Notes: generated by a model not told the origin, from the sequence alone. Positions 1 through 10,999 are shown, counted from the first letter of the stretch. The stretch: 64,000 nucleotides of DNA from Brevibacterium sp. RIT 803 (GCF_016892625.1 NZ_JAFEMW010000004.1:248001-312000), one strand, 5' to 3'. Program-made: numbers and translations.

Positions 1-1103
1 GACAGTGGGGACGGTCGGCCCCAGACGGGTTCCATCGTCACCCCGCTGCTGCTCTCCCGGGTGGGAATGGCCAGTTCTGTGATTCCTCGGTCGGCTCCAA
101 TTCGACGCAGGTGGATGACGAGGTCGATTGCCGTTGAGAACTGGGAGAAAACGGCCTGTGGGCTCATGTTCGCCAATGCACCCAGCGCTGCCAGGCGGCT
201 GGGAACGGCTTCGGCAGTGTTCGCGTGGATCGTGGCGCTGCCGCCCTCGTGGCCGGTGTTCAGCGCGGTGAGCATGTCCCTCACCTCGGCGCCTCGACAC
301 TCTCCGACGACGAGGCGGTCGGGCCGCATCCGCAGGGCGTTTCGAACGAGGTCCGTCAGCGTCACTTCACCGCCGCCCTCGACATTGGCCTGACGTGCGG
401 CGAGCTGGACCACATGGCAATGTCCGACGATGAGCTCTCGCGAGTCCTCGACGATGACGATGCGGTGGTCGGTATCGACAAGCCCCAGAAGCGCGCCGAG
501 GAGGACCGTCTTTCCGGTTCCGGTACCGCCGGAGATGAGGATGTTGGCTCGGGATCGGACCGCTGAGATGAGAAGTTCGTGCACTTCGTCGGGGATGAAT
601 CCGCCGGTGAGCAGTTGGTCGAAGGTGAAGCCGGCGTGCCGCGGAACTCGGAAGGAGATCGTCGTGTGCTCACCGGAGATCGGTGGCACGATCGCATTCA
701 TACGCACCCCATCGGGCAGCCTGACGTCGACGAACGGACTCGAATCATCGAGACGGCGGCCGCCCAGAGCTGCCAAGCGCACAGCCAATGACCGCACTTC
801 GTCTTCAGAACCCAAGGACAGGTCCAGAAGGTGGGGTCCCGTTCCGGTGTCGGCGAAGATCTCACGTGGTCCGTTGACGAACACATCGGTGGTGTCAGCG
901 ACTTCGAGCACTGATTGGAGGGGACCTGCTCCGGAGAGCTGCGCGGACAGTCGGTTCACGAGTTCGAGGAGGGCGCTGGAACCGAGCACCCGCCCGGTGC
1001 GTTGAACCGCCTCGGCGACGGCAGCTGTGGTCACCGGTCCCGGATTGTCGAGCAGGGTCTTGCGGACCTCTGCCACGAGTGAGGCGTCGAGCCATTCGCT
1101 CAT
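1..1103 (-). CDS. TadA/CpaF-family pilus secretion ATPase (3' end cut by window edge)
   Basis: Hexameric ATPase that powers Flp/Tad pilus assembly at the inner membrane. Reading from the ATG at 1103 there is no stop before the window edge, giving about 367 residues. The translation shows the typical N-terminal all-alpha region, then a Walker A motif GGTGTGKT, a Walker B/Asp-box region around [10 protein letters not shown], and the conserved block [14 protein letters not shown] followed by ALNTGHEG and TIHAN, which are hallmarks of CpaF. Its ATG overlaps the stop of the upstream ssd-like gene in an ATGA, so the two are co-translated. This pair matches the M. tuberculosis order Rv3660c-Rv3659c; TadB/TadC and the pilin genes are expected beyond the left edge. 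Confidence 0.93.
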   Translation of the reverse strand, partial: MSEWLDASLVAEVRKTLLDNPGPVTTAAVAEAVQRTGRVLGSSALLELVNRLSAQLSGAGPLQSVLEVADTTDVFVNGPREIFADTGTGPHLLDLSLGSEDEVRSLAVRLAALGGRRLDDSSPFVDVRLPDGVRMNAIVPPISGEHTTISFRVPRHAGFTFDQLLTGGFIPDEVHELLISAVRSRANILISGGTGTGKTVLLGALLGLVDTDHRIVIVEDSRELIVGHCHVVQLAARQANVEGGGEVTLTDLVRNALRMRPDRLVVGECRGAEVRDMLTALNTGHEGGSATIHANTAEAVPSRLAALGALANMSPQAVFSQFSTAIDLVIHLRRIGADRGITELAIPTRESSSGVTMEPVWGRPSPL

Positions 1104-2107
1104 TCCACCCACTCCCCCAGAAGCCGGTCGACGAGCTTTCCCAGTCGTGCCCCGCCGGGGATGCCCTCGCCCCGGTCGACGGCGGCGGACAGGCCACGAT
1201 CGTCACGGATGCTGCCGGCGAGGTCGAGCCCGATGGATTCGGCGAGGAGCTCGGCGTCAAGACCTCCGGCACCGGTGTCGCGAACGACAAGACGGACGTC
1301 GGGATGGGACTGGGACAGGCGTTTGGCGACTTGAGATGCTGCGACTGCAGACCGGACCCGTGCCGGGGAGACGAGCAGGACGTGATGACACCGGCGAGTC
1401 CACTGTGGTGGGGCGTGGCGAGGCAGGTCCACGATGACGAGTTCGAACGCCTGTCCGGCGGCTGCCAGGAAGTCGTCGAATACGTCCGGGTCGAGGTCAA
1501 GGATGTCGTCGCGGCCCCACGACAGGATGGCCAGACCGTCGTGCCGGGGCAGCGCCTGACTCAGCGTCGAGGGCCGAAGCTGCCCCCGTGATGCGCTGAG
1601 ATCGGCCCAACGCGGGCCCGGAACCTGTTCTGCCCCGAGCACCAGATCGAGTCCACCGCCCAGCGGATCGGCGTCGACGAGGACCGTGCTCACATCTGGT
1701 CCGGCACGGCGGGCGAGAGCACAGGCAAGGACCGAGGCGCCCGCTCCTCCACACCCGGCGACGACGCCGACAGTGACGCCGGGGGCCACCGGCGGTTCGA
1801 CGGCTGCGATCATGCGTCCGCTCAGCCACTCCGCGGCCGAGGGCAGAACCGCCAACTGTTCGACGCCGAGGTGGGCCGCACGTTTCCACGCCGAGCTGGG
1901 TTCGTCGCCGTCGAGGACGACGAGGATGCGGTCCGCATGGTCAGTGGCCGGAGCTTCACGAACATCCTCGCCGAGGAGAATCAGGGAGGAGTTCTGCCAG
2001 CCGCCCGAGTCCGGAGGCAGGACTTTAAGCGAAATGCCGATGCTTTCGGCGACTCGTGCGCATTCGTCGGTGATGGCGCCGAGGTCGGTGATGAGTGCTA
2101 CCTGCAT
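1100..2107 (-). CDS. Ssd/CpaE-like MinD-family ATPase of the Tad locus
   Basis: A 335-residue protein of the septum-site-determining (Ssd, Rv3660c-like) family, which combines a receiver-like N-terminus with a MinD/ParA-type domain. The start at 2107 (MQVALITDLG) is preferred because the 29 upstream in-frame residues look non-coding. The P-loop is GCGGAGAS, lacking the lysines of a canonical deviant Walker A; this degenerate loop is my recollection of the usual state in the family. A switch-like VLVDADPLGGG and a Walker B-like LVIVDLPR follow. Members act in localising the Tad machinery or in septum control. It is the first gene of the tad operon and is separated from its upstream neighbour by two hairpins. 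Confidence 0.82.
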   Translation of the reverse strand: MQVALITDLGAITDECARVAESIGISLKVLPPDSGGWQNSSLILLGEDVREAPATDHADRILVVLDGDEPSSAWKRAAHLGVEQLAVLPSAAEWLSGRMIAAVEPPVAPGVTVGVVAGCGGAGASVLACALARRAGPDVSTVLVDADPLGGGLDLVLGAEQVPGPRWADLSASRGQLRPSTLSQALPRHDGLAILSWGRDDILDLDPDVFDDFLAAAGQAFELVIVDLPRHAPPQWTRRCHHVLLVSPARVRSAVAASQVAKRLSQSHPDVRLVVRDTGAGGLDAELLAESIGLDLAGSIRDDRGLSAAVDRGEGIPGGARLGKLVDRLLGEWVE

Positions 2108-2176
2108 GGAGTCAGTGTGGACCGCAGTAGGTCCTGACGACAGGTCCACACGATGGGCTGTGGACAAAAGACAGAA

Positions 2177-2215
2177 GGGGCGGCTCCTGTGCACTCAAGT
2201 CACAGGAGCCGCCCC
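2177..2215. terminator. Perfect 15-bp stem-loop, likely terminator
   Basis: GGGGCGGCTCCTGTG at 2177-2191 pairs perfectly with CACAGGAGCCGCCCC at 2201-2215 across a 9-nt loop. It lies 136 nt after the stop of the 2351-5134 gene and 70 nt before the ssd-like start, so it separates that gene from the tad operon. There is no strong U-run. Confidence 0.7.
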
Positions 2216-2297
2216 ATCTCAGTCGGCATGAGCATCTCGCATGGTCAGAACCCTCACATGCACAGTCTGACAGCATCTGGCACGGTGGTCAGACGAG

Positions 2298-2332
2298 GTG
2301 TGCTCGGACCGTCGTCCACAGCCCGAGCACAC
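2298..2332. terminator. 10-bp stem-loop downstream of the low-complexity gene
   Basis: GTGTGCTCGG (2298-2307) pairs with CCGAGCACAC (2323-2332) over a 15-nt loop, 19 nt past the stop of the 2351-5134 gene. It is probably the first of two successive terminators for that gene. Apart from the two hairpins I see nothing else in 2108-2350. Confidence 0.5.
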
Positions 2333-2350
2333 GAGTCGACCGTTGTGGTC

Positions 2351-5134
2351 TCAGCCCCGCTGGACACCTTCGGTGTTGCGCAGGAGTCCTTCGCGACCAT
2401 CTGAATCGCGAACCTTGAACCACGAACCGTTGTCCTCGAGACCGAGGAACCAGTCTCCCGGGTAGATCGTGAACACCGGCATTCCGGTGGTCGCGTCCAC
2501 GGCTTCGCGCGGTTCGGGAACAGCGAACCAGAACGCCTGGATCACGTTCTGGCCAGCGCCCTGATCGGACTCGTCCTGGTCGGCATCGTTCTGGCCATGA
2601 CCCGAGCGGTCCTCGCGATCGTCCAGGCCGGTGGCCGGTTGAACTGCGCTTTGGACGACAGTTTCGTCTTCGTCGATCGCGAAGGAGTTCGACGAGCCGG
2701 TCGCTGCTCCGAACTGTGGAGCCGAAGGAGCGTTCTCGGCGTTGTCTCCGCCGCGCCTTCTCGCCTCTCCGATGTCCGAGCCGTTGTTGCCGTGTCCGTT
2801 GCTGCCGTAGTCAGCCACCGGCACATACTGCGTCGGTTCGTCAGCTTCCGGGTGGGTGGTACGTTCCGCAGCCGATTCCGCACCACCAGTCGCACCTGTT
2901 GCAGCAGTGCCGGCAGCACCATCGGCGGGGGAACCGCTGACGACGGTGGCATCGTCGTCCGAAGCCCCTGTGCGCGGCTTCTCGGCGCCAGCCTCGCTTC
3001 CACGGTCCTCGTCGGCGGTCGTGCTTCTCTCGCTGCGTCCGGCGTTCGCCGAAGCGGTTGAGTCAGCTGATTCGCCCGAGAAGGCCGAAGCGCTTGAGTC
3101 AGTTGAGTCGTCTTCCGACTTGAGCGCAACCCCTTCGGAGGCACGAACGTTGGTGTCCGTTTCGTGAGCGTTGACCTTCGAGGCGAACGAGCTGCTCTCC
3201 GCAGGAGACGCGGAGTCCCCCCGGTCGCTGACCGCTTCACGATCGGCGGTTTCGGTCCGGTCGGGGCCACCTTCTGAACGCTCGGCCTGACCATCGGCGT
3301 GTCCCTCAGCTGTTTCGGATTCACCATCCGCATTCGGAGCGGCATGGCGTCCGCGACGACGTTCTGATTCCGACGTCGATTCAGATTCCGAGCTCGCTGA
3401 GGCTGCTCCGGCAACAGCAGCACCGACTCCGACAGCACCCGCGCCTGCGACGGCCGCGGTCGTGCCCGCTCCCGACGAATCGTGGTCGGCGCTGTCGGAC
3501 TTCGACTCGGTGGTGCCCCGGCTGTCCGCGCCCGTGCTTGAGCCGTCTGCAGGCACGGGAGCCTGAACTGCTGTTTCGCCGTCGTTGCTCCACGGCGATT
3601 CCTCACGCTGAGCACCGAAGCCGAAGGTCTGCGTCGGTTCGCTCTGCGTGTGCTGGGGATCCTGTGAATCTTTGGCCCCCAGGTAGGTCTGGCCTGACCC
3701 TGTACTCTGAACCGCCTGGTCCGCCGAGCCATCGGCAGCCGTTGCAGAATCGAAAGACGACTCCGGCGCTTGCTGCTCCGGCGGAGCATACGGATTGTCC
3801 TGTTCGGCTCCGATGGGCTGACCGAACTGGTCCTGTCCATCGGGTCGACTGAACTGGTCGTGCCCAACAGGCTGGCCGCTCTGTTCTGGCGCAGCGAATT
3901 GCCCTGACTGGTTGGGCTGGCCGTGCTGTCCTGGCTGTCCGTACTGTCCTTGCTGGCCGAACTGGTCCATTCCACCTGGCTGGCCTTGTCCAGCTTGCTG
4001 ACCTGGGCCACCGAACTGGCTCTGTCCGCCGAACTGACCCGGTCCACCCTGCTGACCCGGATGTAGGGGTGCCCCTGGCTGACCCTGCGAACCGATCGGC
4101 CCGTTGGGCTGACCGCCGTAGGGTGCGCCGAATCCGCCTGGGCCGTTATGGGCGCCTGGCACGTTCGCCACAGGAGCTGGATGCGGTGCGCGCTTGCTCA
4201 CGGGACGTGCCTTCGGATGTGCGGCAACATCATCGCGAACCGCGAATTCCTTGCTGAAGAAGGGAAGCATGGTGAATACGCCCGCGAAGAAGGCAATCAG
4301 AGCTGCGAAGAAGGCAAGATACGCACCGACGTGCCAGAACTGAACCGACGTCAGCAGGTGGACGAAGGCAAAGGTGAACGCAGCGCCGGAGAGAACCGAG
4401 ATCGCCTGATCAAGACTGAGTGAACCGACCTTGAGTCCACCGTTGCCGAATTTGCTGACGAAGACTGCCGCCACAATCAACCAGATTCCGAACACGTCGA
4501 ATGTCAGGGTGCCCATCGCGTCGATGGTCCAATGCCACAGCGACAGCGATACGAACCCATCGCCCTTGAACGGCACGAAAAGGACAACCAGTGAAAGGAG
4601 TCCTGCAAAGAGCAGGAACAGATCGCGCAAGGTCAGCGGTCCGAGAAGACCCGGGCCGCTGCGCGGACTCTTCTGCGCTGCTGGACCTGCGGAACCGAAC
4701 TGACCCGGCGCTGACCCCTGAGGGCCGGGAGCGGAACCATAGGGACCCGGTGCCGAACCATAAGGCCCTGGGCCTCCTGGCCCGTAAGGGCCTGGACCAG
4801 TGCTCTGCGGACCTGGGGCTGGGCCCGAACCGTATGGTCCCGGCGCCGGCGCTGAACCATAAGGACCGGGGCCTGAGTTCTGTGAGCCTGGTCCCGAGCC
4901 ATAGGGACCGGGCCCTCCCGAACCATAGGGAGCCGGTCCACCCGAGCCGGCAGGACCGCCGCCGTATCCACCGGGCCCGGAGGACTGAGATTCAGGTCCT
5001 GCACCGAAGGCAGGTCCTGATCCATGTGCCGCCCCTTGGCCGAACTGTGGTTGGCTGTTCGGGCCGGGGTTCTGCGCGTGCGGATCATGCCACTGCTGTG
5101 GTCCTGATCCAGTGGGGTGCTGCGGCGAACTCAT
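2351..5134 (-). CDS. Large low-complexity four-TM membrane protein with C-terminal SH3-like domain
   Basis: A 927-residue protein of unknown function. Residues 1-155 are Gly/Pro/Ser/Tyr repeats of the type GPGPYGSGPG. Residues about 165-300 hold four predicted transmembrane helices. Residues about 320-480 are Gln/Gly-rich (GQFGQ-type), and a long Ser/Asp/Glu/Ala-rich acidic stretch follows to about residue 860. The last 65 residues (starting VIQAFWFAVP) form a compact segment with FTIYPGDWFLGLED and GSWFKVRDSDGR, which looks like a small beta-barrel (SH3-like) module. The tail is not low-complexity and probably carries the conserved function. The gene is monocistronic and divergent from acs. 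No catalytic motif is visible; an envelope-associated scaffold is only a guess. Confidence 0.75.
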   Translation of the reverse strand: MSSPQHPTGSGPQQWHDPHAQNPGPNSQPQFGQGAAHGSGPAFGAGPESQSSGPGGYGGGPAGSGGPAPYGSGGPGPYGSGPGSQNSGPGPYGSAPAPGPYGSGPAPGPQSTGPGPYGPGGPGPYGSAPGPYGSAPGPQGSAPGQFGSAGPAAQKSPRSGPGLLGPLTLRDLFLLFAGLLSLVVLFVPFKGDGFVSLSLWHWTIDAMGTLTFDVFGIWLIVAAVFVSKFGNGGLKVGSLSLDQAISVLSGAAFTFAFVHLLTSVQFWHVGAYLAFFAALIAFFAGVFTMLPFFSKEFAVRDDVAAHPKARPVSKRAPHPAPVANVPGAHNGPGGFGAPYGGQPNGPIGSQGQPGAPLHPGQQGGPGQFGGQSQFGGPGQQAGQGQPGGMDQFGQQGQYGQPGQHGQPNQSGQFAAPEQSGQPVGHDQFSRPDGQDQFGQPIGAEQDNPYAPPEQQAPESSFDSATAADGSADQAVQSTGSGQTYLGAKDSQDPQHTQSEPTQTFGFGAQREESPWSNDGETAVQAPVPADGSSTGADSRGTTESKSDSADHDSSGAGTTAAVAGAGAVGVGAAVAGAASASSESESTSESERRRGRHAAPNADGESETAEGHADGQAERSEGGPDRTETADREAVSDRGDSASPAESSSFASKVNAHETDTNVRASEGVALKSEDDSTDSSASAFSGESADSTASANAGRSERSTTADEDRGSEAGAEKPRTGASDDDATVVSGSPADGAAGTAATGATGGAESAAERTTHPEADEPTQYVPVADYGSNGHGNNGSDIGEARRRGGDNAENAPSAPQFGAATGSSNSFAIDEDETVVQSAVQPATGLDDREDRSGHGQNDADQDESDQGAGQNVIQAFWFAVPEPREAVDATTGMPVFTIYPGDWFLGLEDNGSWFKVRDSDGREGLLRNTEGVQRG

Positions 5135-5459
5135 CGATTGCTCCAGTCGCTCTTGGGGACAGGGTCGTCAAACTTCATGTGTCTGTCTGGTTTCCATCCT
5201 GACAGACTCCTACCCCATCCTTGCAGAACAGGAACCCCTGCGCACTCCTTCTCTGCCGCCTATCCGATGCAGGCGAATCTCCGCATCCGTCTTCCCGCGT
5301 AACACTCGGCGCCTAGAGTGTGTCGCATAGCACAGCGTCTAAGTGATTGCTACCCCCGGACACCACCGTTCATCGCACGGACGACGGTGCCCCTGGGCCC
5401 CGCCTCGGGTATACAGTGCAACTAGAATTTTCGATCCATCAAAGAAGCCGGAGGGAAAA
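5135..5459. other. Divergent intergenic region upstream of acs
   Basis: 325 bp between two divergent genes. It contains a CRP/GlxR-like palindrome (5319-5334), listed separately, and a plausible acs promoter with a -10 TAGAAT at 5423-5428. The acs ribosome-binding site GGAGGG lies at about 5450-5456. No small gene is supported here. Confidence 0.5.
5319..5334. promoter_or_regulatory. Candidate CRP/GlxR binding site upstream of acs
   Basis: TGTGTCGCATAGCACA matches the actinobacterial CRP/GlxR consensus TGTGA-N6-TCACA at 8 of 10 half-site positions, with a symmetric TGTG-N8-CACA core. It lies 126 nt before the acs start. cAMP-receptor control of acetate activation genes is established in corynebacteria and mycobacteria. 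A GlxR-type regulator is encoded at 12926-13603. Confidence 0.5.
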
Positions 5460-7394
<1,935 letters not shown>

Positions 7395-7410
7395 CCATGC
7401 TCTGAGACGA

Positions 7411-7470
7411 ACCCGCCGGTGAGAACGGATGCTCGCACAGAGGCGTTCCGTATTCATCTGGCGGGTTTTT
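7411..7470 (+). terminator. Intrinsic terminator of acs
   Basis: ACCCGCC (7411-7417) pairs with GGCGGGT (7460-7466), followed by a run of T. An inner GAACG/CGTTC stem (7423-7427/7444-7448) extends the hairpin. The hairpin begins 17 nt after the acs stop. Confidence 0.75.
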
Positions 7471-7561
7471 CTCGTTTTACTGGCCGCATTTCTTTGGTCA
7501 CCACGCGCGTTCAGACTACTCTTAAGAAGGATTGTCCAAGTTTTTGTCGATAGGAGCACTC

Positions 7562-7969
7562 ATGGCTGAGAGGTCGATCAGCGAACTGATCAAAGGCATC
7601 GGCGACGATTCCAAAGCGATCGCCGAGGAAGAAATTGCGCTGGCCAAGGCTGAAGCCACAGCCGGTGCGAAGAACTTGGGCATCGGGTCGGCACTTGCCG
7701 TCGTCGCCCTGTTCTTCCTGTTCTTGTCATCGTTCATGGTGATTTTCGCCGGGGCCGCTGCTTTCCACGAGGGTCTGGGATGGCCATGGTGGGGCAGCTT
7801 CCTCATTGTCTTCGGCATCCTTGCGGTGCTCGCCATCATCCTCGTGCTGATTGCTCTGCCGTTGTTCAAGAAAGGCAACCCGGTCCCGGGTACGGCGATC
7901 GGTTCAGCCAAGTCCTTGGTCGCGTCGGTCAAGCGTGCGGTGAAGAATCCCTCCGGACCGCGATACTGA
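7562..7969 (+). CDS. Holin-like membrane protein (Phage_holin_3_6 / DUF1469 family)
   Basis: A 135-residue protein with an amphipathic N-terminal helix rich in Ala/Glu/Lys (residues about 1-40) and two transmembrane helices (about 43-72 and 82-108). This is the layout of the actinobacterial holin-superfamily III proteins, called holin-like by homology only; here it is a chromosomal housekeeping gene, not prophage. The start at 7562 is chosen for the AGGAG 5 nt upstream, rather than an in-frame TTG at 7532. M. tuberculosis has a comparable small membrane gene (Rv3669) just after acs, which supports the assignment by position. Confidence 0.8.
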   Translation: MAERSISELIKGIGDDSKAIAEEEIALAKAEATAGAKNLGIGSALAVVALFFLFLSSFMVIFAGAAAFHEGLGWPWWGSFLIVFGILAVLAIILVLIALPLFKKGNPVPGTAIGSAKSLVASVKRAVKNPSGPRY

Positions 7970-8009
7970 CAGATCTCGCAAGGGAGAACAGCAGAATAGT
8001 TCCACACTC

Positions 8010-8038
8010 GGTGGCGTCGGGCTCAGCCCGGCGCCACC
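8010..8038. terminator. Bidirectional hairpin, copy 1 of a repeated palindrome
   Basis: A 29-nt palindromic element with outer stem GGTGGCG/CGCCACC and inner stem CGGG-CTCA-CCCG lies between the convergent holin-like and tetR genes. An almost identical element lies at 11000-11028, at the other end of the ABC cassette. Confidence 0.65.
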
Positions 8039-8088
8039 GTTGCATTCACGCCCGGGGCCAATCACCGTCGACCGCGTCACCGCTGGTC

Positions 8089-9105
8089 TCAACGCCTTTT
8101 GGCGACCCGCTCCTTCGCTTCTCTCAGAGTCTGACGCTCCCGTTTACGCGCCTCGGCAAGCACCTTCTGCGCTTGTCTGACGGCTTTCTGTGATTCGCGG
8201 TACTTCTTATCGGCCGCAACTTCTGGATCATCATCGGTCGGAACCGACTGCTCACCTGGGGTCTCCTCAGCAGGCAATGTCGCCCCTGAAGCCGAAGGTT
8301 CGCCTTCCTCCGAGGCGGTCTCCGGAATCTCTCCTGCCGCAGCTGAAGCTCCATCGCCTCGCTCGCGGCGGACTCTGTCAATGTATGCCGCCAAGCCATC
8401 GAGCCCACACTCAAAACCGAAGGCAAATGGATCAGCTTCGGAGGTGAAGACACCTGCGTCGATGGCACGGCGCAGCGAGGGGTACCCATCATCGGTGATG
8501 ACGGCATCGAAGAGCCGAGATTCCTGCTGCGCAAGCTCGGAATCGTTCAAGCCAGTGGCGCGTTTCTGATCCTCGTACCCAGCGAACACGGCGCCCTTCC
8601 ATCGGGCGGCGCCGGTGACGAAGATCGAGACGGCAATGCGCTCGTCCTGTGTGAGTGGAGTGTCGTGGAGCGCCTCGAGGCTCGCGTCCAGCCACGCGGA
8701 GCTGTTGGGTGTGATGGGACTGCCCATAATCGACAGAGACAGCAACCACGGCTGCATCCGGTAGACCTGCGACTGGGCTTCGTAGAGTTCTTCCAGTCGG
8801 GTGCGCCAATTCTCCACCGCTTCGGACTCCGGCGGCAGCCCTGTTGCTTCCTCCTGCATGAGAAGCAGCAGATCGTCCTTGGCGCTGACATACCGATAGA
8901 GCGACATCGGCGTGTATCCGAGGCGTTTCGCGACCGCCGACATTGACACCGCCTGAATGCCGTCGTGATCGGCGATCTCGATGGCTGCATCGACTATTCG
9001 CTCGACACTCATCTCGCGCTTGGGCCCGCGCTGCGGTGTTGCGGCCACGCCCCAGGCCAGTGCGATTCCGCGTGGAAGCTGCTCGATCGGGTCTTCTGTA
9101 CTCAT
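8089..9105 (-). CDS. TetR-family repressor with a long acidic/coiled-coil tail
   Basis: A 338-residue regulator. The N-terminal HTH (residues about 25-70, with AVAKRLGYTPMSLYRYV) and the following all-alpha ligand domain to about residue 225 are typical of TetR regulators of drug efflux. Beyond the usual end there are about 70 Glu/Ser/Pro-rich residues and then a 40-residue charged helix (YRESQKAVRQAQKVLAEARK region) that could form a coiled coil. This C-terminal extension is unusual for the family. It is divergent from the ABC exporter genes, separated by 102 bp containing candidate operators, so repression of its own and the exporter promoter is likely. Confidence 0.88.
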   Translation of the reverse strand: MSTEDPIEQLPRGIALAWGVAATPQRGPKREMSVERIVDAAIEIADHDGIQAVSMSAVAKRLGYTPMSLYRYVSAKDDLLLLMQEEATGLPPESEAVENWRTRLEELYEAQSQVYRMQPWLLSLSIMGSPITPNSSAWLDASLEALHDTPLTQDERIAVSIFVTGAARWKGAVFAGYEDQKRATGLNDSELAQQESRLFDAVITDDGYPSLRRAIDAGVFTSEADPFAFGFECGLDGLAAYIDRVRRERGDGASAAAGEIPETASEEGEPSASGATLPAEETPGEQSVPTDDDPEVAADKKYRESQKAVRQAQKVLAEARKRERQTLREAKERVAKRR

Positions 9106-9207
9106 CTCACCAGCTTATATTGTGTACGGCATATATTGCGTGTTACTGTCATATACAGTTGCAGACGTACACAGTCAGCTCCACGCAGGATCTCCGAAAG
9201 GCACGAC
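9106..9207. promoter_or_regulatory. Divergent tetR/ABC promoter and operator region
   Basis: This AT-rich stretch contains an inverted repeat TGTGTAC (9121-9127) / GTACACA (9167-9173) and repeated CATATA motifs between them (9130-9156). In a high-GC genome this composition between a TetR gene and its divergent target marks overlapping promoters and operator(s). Which repeat is bound is not decided by sequence. Confidence 0.55.
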
Positions 9208-10158
9208 ATGAAACGCACAATGACGTCAGCTGGCACGGGCGCTCAAACGACAGACTCCGCAGCGCCCGCCACAGCTATCGAGTTCTCTGATGTTCGCAAA
9301 CGCTTCGGGAAGAACCCGGTCCTCCAAGGGCTCGACCTCAGAATCAGCCAGGGTGAGGTCTTCGCCTTGCTGGGCGCGAACGGGGCTGGAAAGACCACAT
9401 CGATCAACATCCTCACCACTCTGATCCGCCCGGATTCGGGCACAGTTCTCATTGCGGGAATCGATGTGGCCGAAGAGCCGAATGAGGCAAAACGGCGATT
9501 CGCTGTCACTGGGCAGTCGGCGGCAGTCGACGAATACCTCTCGACGCGGGAGAACCTCGTCCTGTTGGCACGCCTGTCGGGGCTCTCGCGCCGGGAAGCG
9601 AAGGTCAGAGCCGCACAGCTGGCCGAGCGTTTGAGTCTGACCTCATTCATCGATACGAAAGTTGCCGCACTCTCCGGCGGTATGAGGCGCAGGCTCGATC
9701 TGGCGCTGAGCCTGGTGGTGCAGGTCGACGTGCTGATCCTTGACGAACCGACAACTGGATTGGACACTCGTTCGCGTCGCGAGCTGTGGGACGAAGTGAA
9801 GGAGCTGGCAAAGGGCGGCACGACCGTCTTTCTCACCACACAGTACCTCGAGGAAGCCGATGCCTTGGCTGATCGAATCGGCCTGCTCGATCGCGGTCGT
9901 CTGGCCGGGCTGGGCACGCCGAGAGAACTCAAGGCGAAGGTCGGTCAGGGAATGGTGGCCGTCCACGACGATCGTGGCACGACCGTCTCACAGTTGCCGA
10001 CCACTGGAACTGTACGCGATCTCTCATCTGTCCTGGCAGCAGTCGCACCAGAGTTCGCCGAGTCCTCGGTCAGCCTCCACCACCCCAGCCTTGACGACGT
10101 CTTCCTCTCGCTCACCACCCCCGGCCCATCCGCCGAACCTTCGCAGACAGGAGAATGA
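9208..10158 (+). CDS. ABC-2 type exporter ATPase (DrrA-like)
   Basis: A 316-residue nucleotide-binding subunit of a drug or lipid exporter related to the daunorubicin DrrAB family. The sequence shows Walker A GANGAGKTTS, the signature LSGGMRRRLDLALSL, Walker B LILDEPTTGLD and the H-loop-region TTQYLEEAD, where Gln occupies the usual switch His as is common in DrrA proteins. A C-terminal regulatory extension of about 80 residues follows. Start 9208 is taken because upstream ATGs lie inside the operator region. The stop overlaps the permease start (ATGA at 10155-10158). Substrate is unknown; the divergent TetR suggests an inducible efflux pump. Confidence 0.93.
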   Translation: MKRTMTSAGTGAQTTDSAAPATAIEFSDVRKRFGKNPVLQGLDLRISQGEVFALLGANGAGKTTSINILTTLIRPDSGTVLIAGIDVAEEPNEAKRRFAVTGQSAAVDEYLSTRENLVLLARLSGLSRREAKVRAAQLAERLSLTSFIDTKVAALSGGMRRRLDLALSLVVQVDVLILDEPTTGLDTRSRRELWDEVKELAKGGTTVFLTTQYLEEADALADRIGLLDRGRLAGLGTPRELKAKVGQGMVAVHDDRGTTVSQLPTTGTVRDLSSVLAAVAPEFAESSVSLHHPSLDDVFLSLTTPGPSAEPSQTGE

Positions 10159-10985
10159 TCATGACCGATTTTGCAGAAGCCTCACTGACGGCTAAGTACC
10201 CGTCGCCTGCTCGACGACGAACCCCTCCTCGTGGCATCAGTACTGAGTTTGCACTCATCGGTCGCAGTCTTCGTCATGCCATTCGGGACGTCGAATCCAT
10301 GCTCATGGCAGTCGCACTGCCGGTGTTGCTCATGCTGATGTTCACCTTCGTCTTCGGTGGAGCCATCGATCCGAGCGGAGACTACGTCAACTACATCGTT
10401 CCCGGAATCATTCTCACATGCGCCGGATTCGGCGCGGCATCAACGTCACTGTCCGTGGCAAACGACATGACTTCAGGATTCATCGACCGGCTCAGAACCA
10501 TGCCCGTCCGATCAAGTGGGGTGATCACAGGACATGTGGTGGCCAGCGTAGTGAAGAACCTGTTCGCCACTGGCATCGTCTTCTCAGTGGCAGTGTCGAT
10601 CGGTTTTCGCCCATCGGCGGACGTGGCGGAATGGGTGGCCGTCATCGCCCTCATCACTCTCTACATCTTCACCATCACATATCTGTTCGCGGGCATTGGC
10701 CTGGCCGCCAAATCAGCGGAGTCGGCGAATGGCTATGGATTCGTTCTGCTGTTCCTGCCGTATGTCTCGAGCGCATTCGTTCCGGTCGAAACGATGCCCG
10801 GATGGCTGACCTGGTTTGCCGACAATCAACCGATCACCCCGATCATCGATGCACTGCGAAGCCTGCTCGTCGGTACCAATATGGGCGACTCAGCCCTGCT
10901 TTCGGTCATCTGGTGTGTGGCAATCCTGGCGATCTCCATCGTGTGGACGGCTCAGCTGTTCACGATCAGAGCCGGTCGGCGCTGA
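10155..10985 (+). CDS. ABC-2 type exporter permease (DrrB-like)
   Basis: A 276-residue membrane protein with six predicted transmembrane helices and the ABC-2 permease signature around residues 190-220 (AESANGYGFVLLFLPYVSSAFVP split by helices). It is coupled to the ATPase gene by an ATGA overlap; a second ATG two codons on (10161) is also possible. Together they form a half-size exporter controlled by the divergent TetR repressor. A palindromic hairpin follows at 11000-11028. Confidence 0.92.
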   Translation: MIMTDFAEASLTAKYPSPARRRTPPRGISTEFALIGRSLRHAIRDVESMLMAVALPVLLMLMFTFVFGGAIDPSGDYVNYIVPGIILTCAGFGAASTSLSVANDMTSGFIDRLRTMPVRSSGVITGHVVASVVKNLFATGIVFSVAVSIGFRPSADVAEWVAVIALITLYIFTITYLFAGIGLAAKSAESANGYGFVLLFLPYVSSAFVPVETMPGWLTWFADNQPITPIIDALRSLLVGTNMGDSALLSVIWCVAILAISIVWTAQLFTIRAGRR

Positions 10986-10999
10986 CAGCTGTGAGCATC

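Noticed and set aside
2542..4047. 501-residue frame within the low-complexity gene
   Set aside because: Arg/Ser/Pro-rich product typical of an alternate frame through repeats; the 927-residue frame has helices and a conserved tail.
7562..7969. Holin gene as sign of a prophage
   Set aside because: No other phage genes nearby, and the gene holds the same position in mycobacteria.
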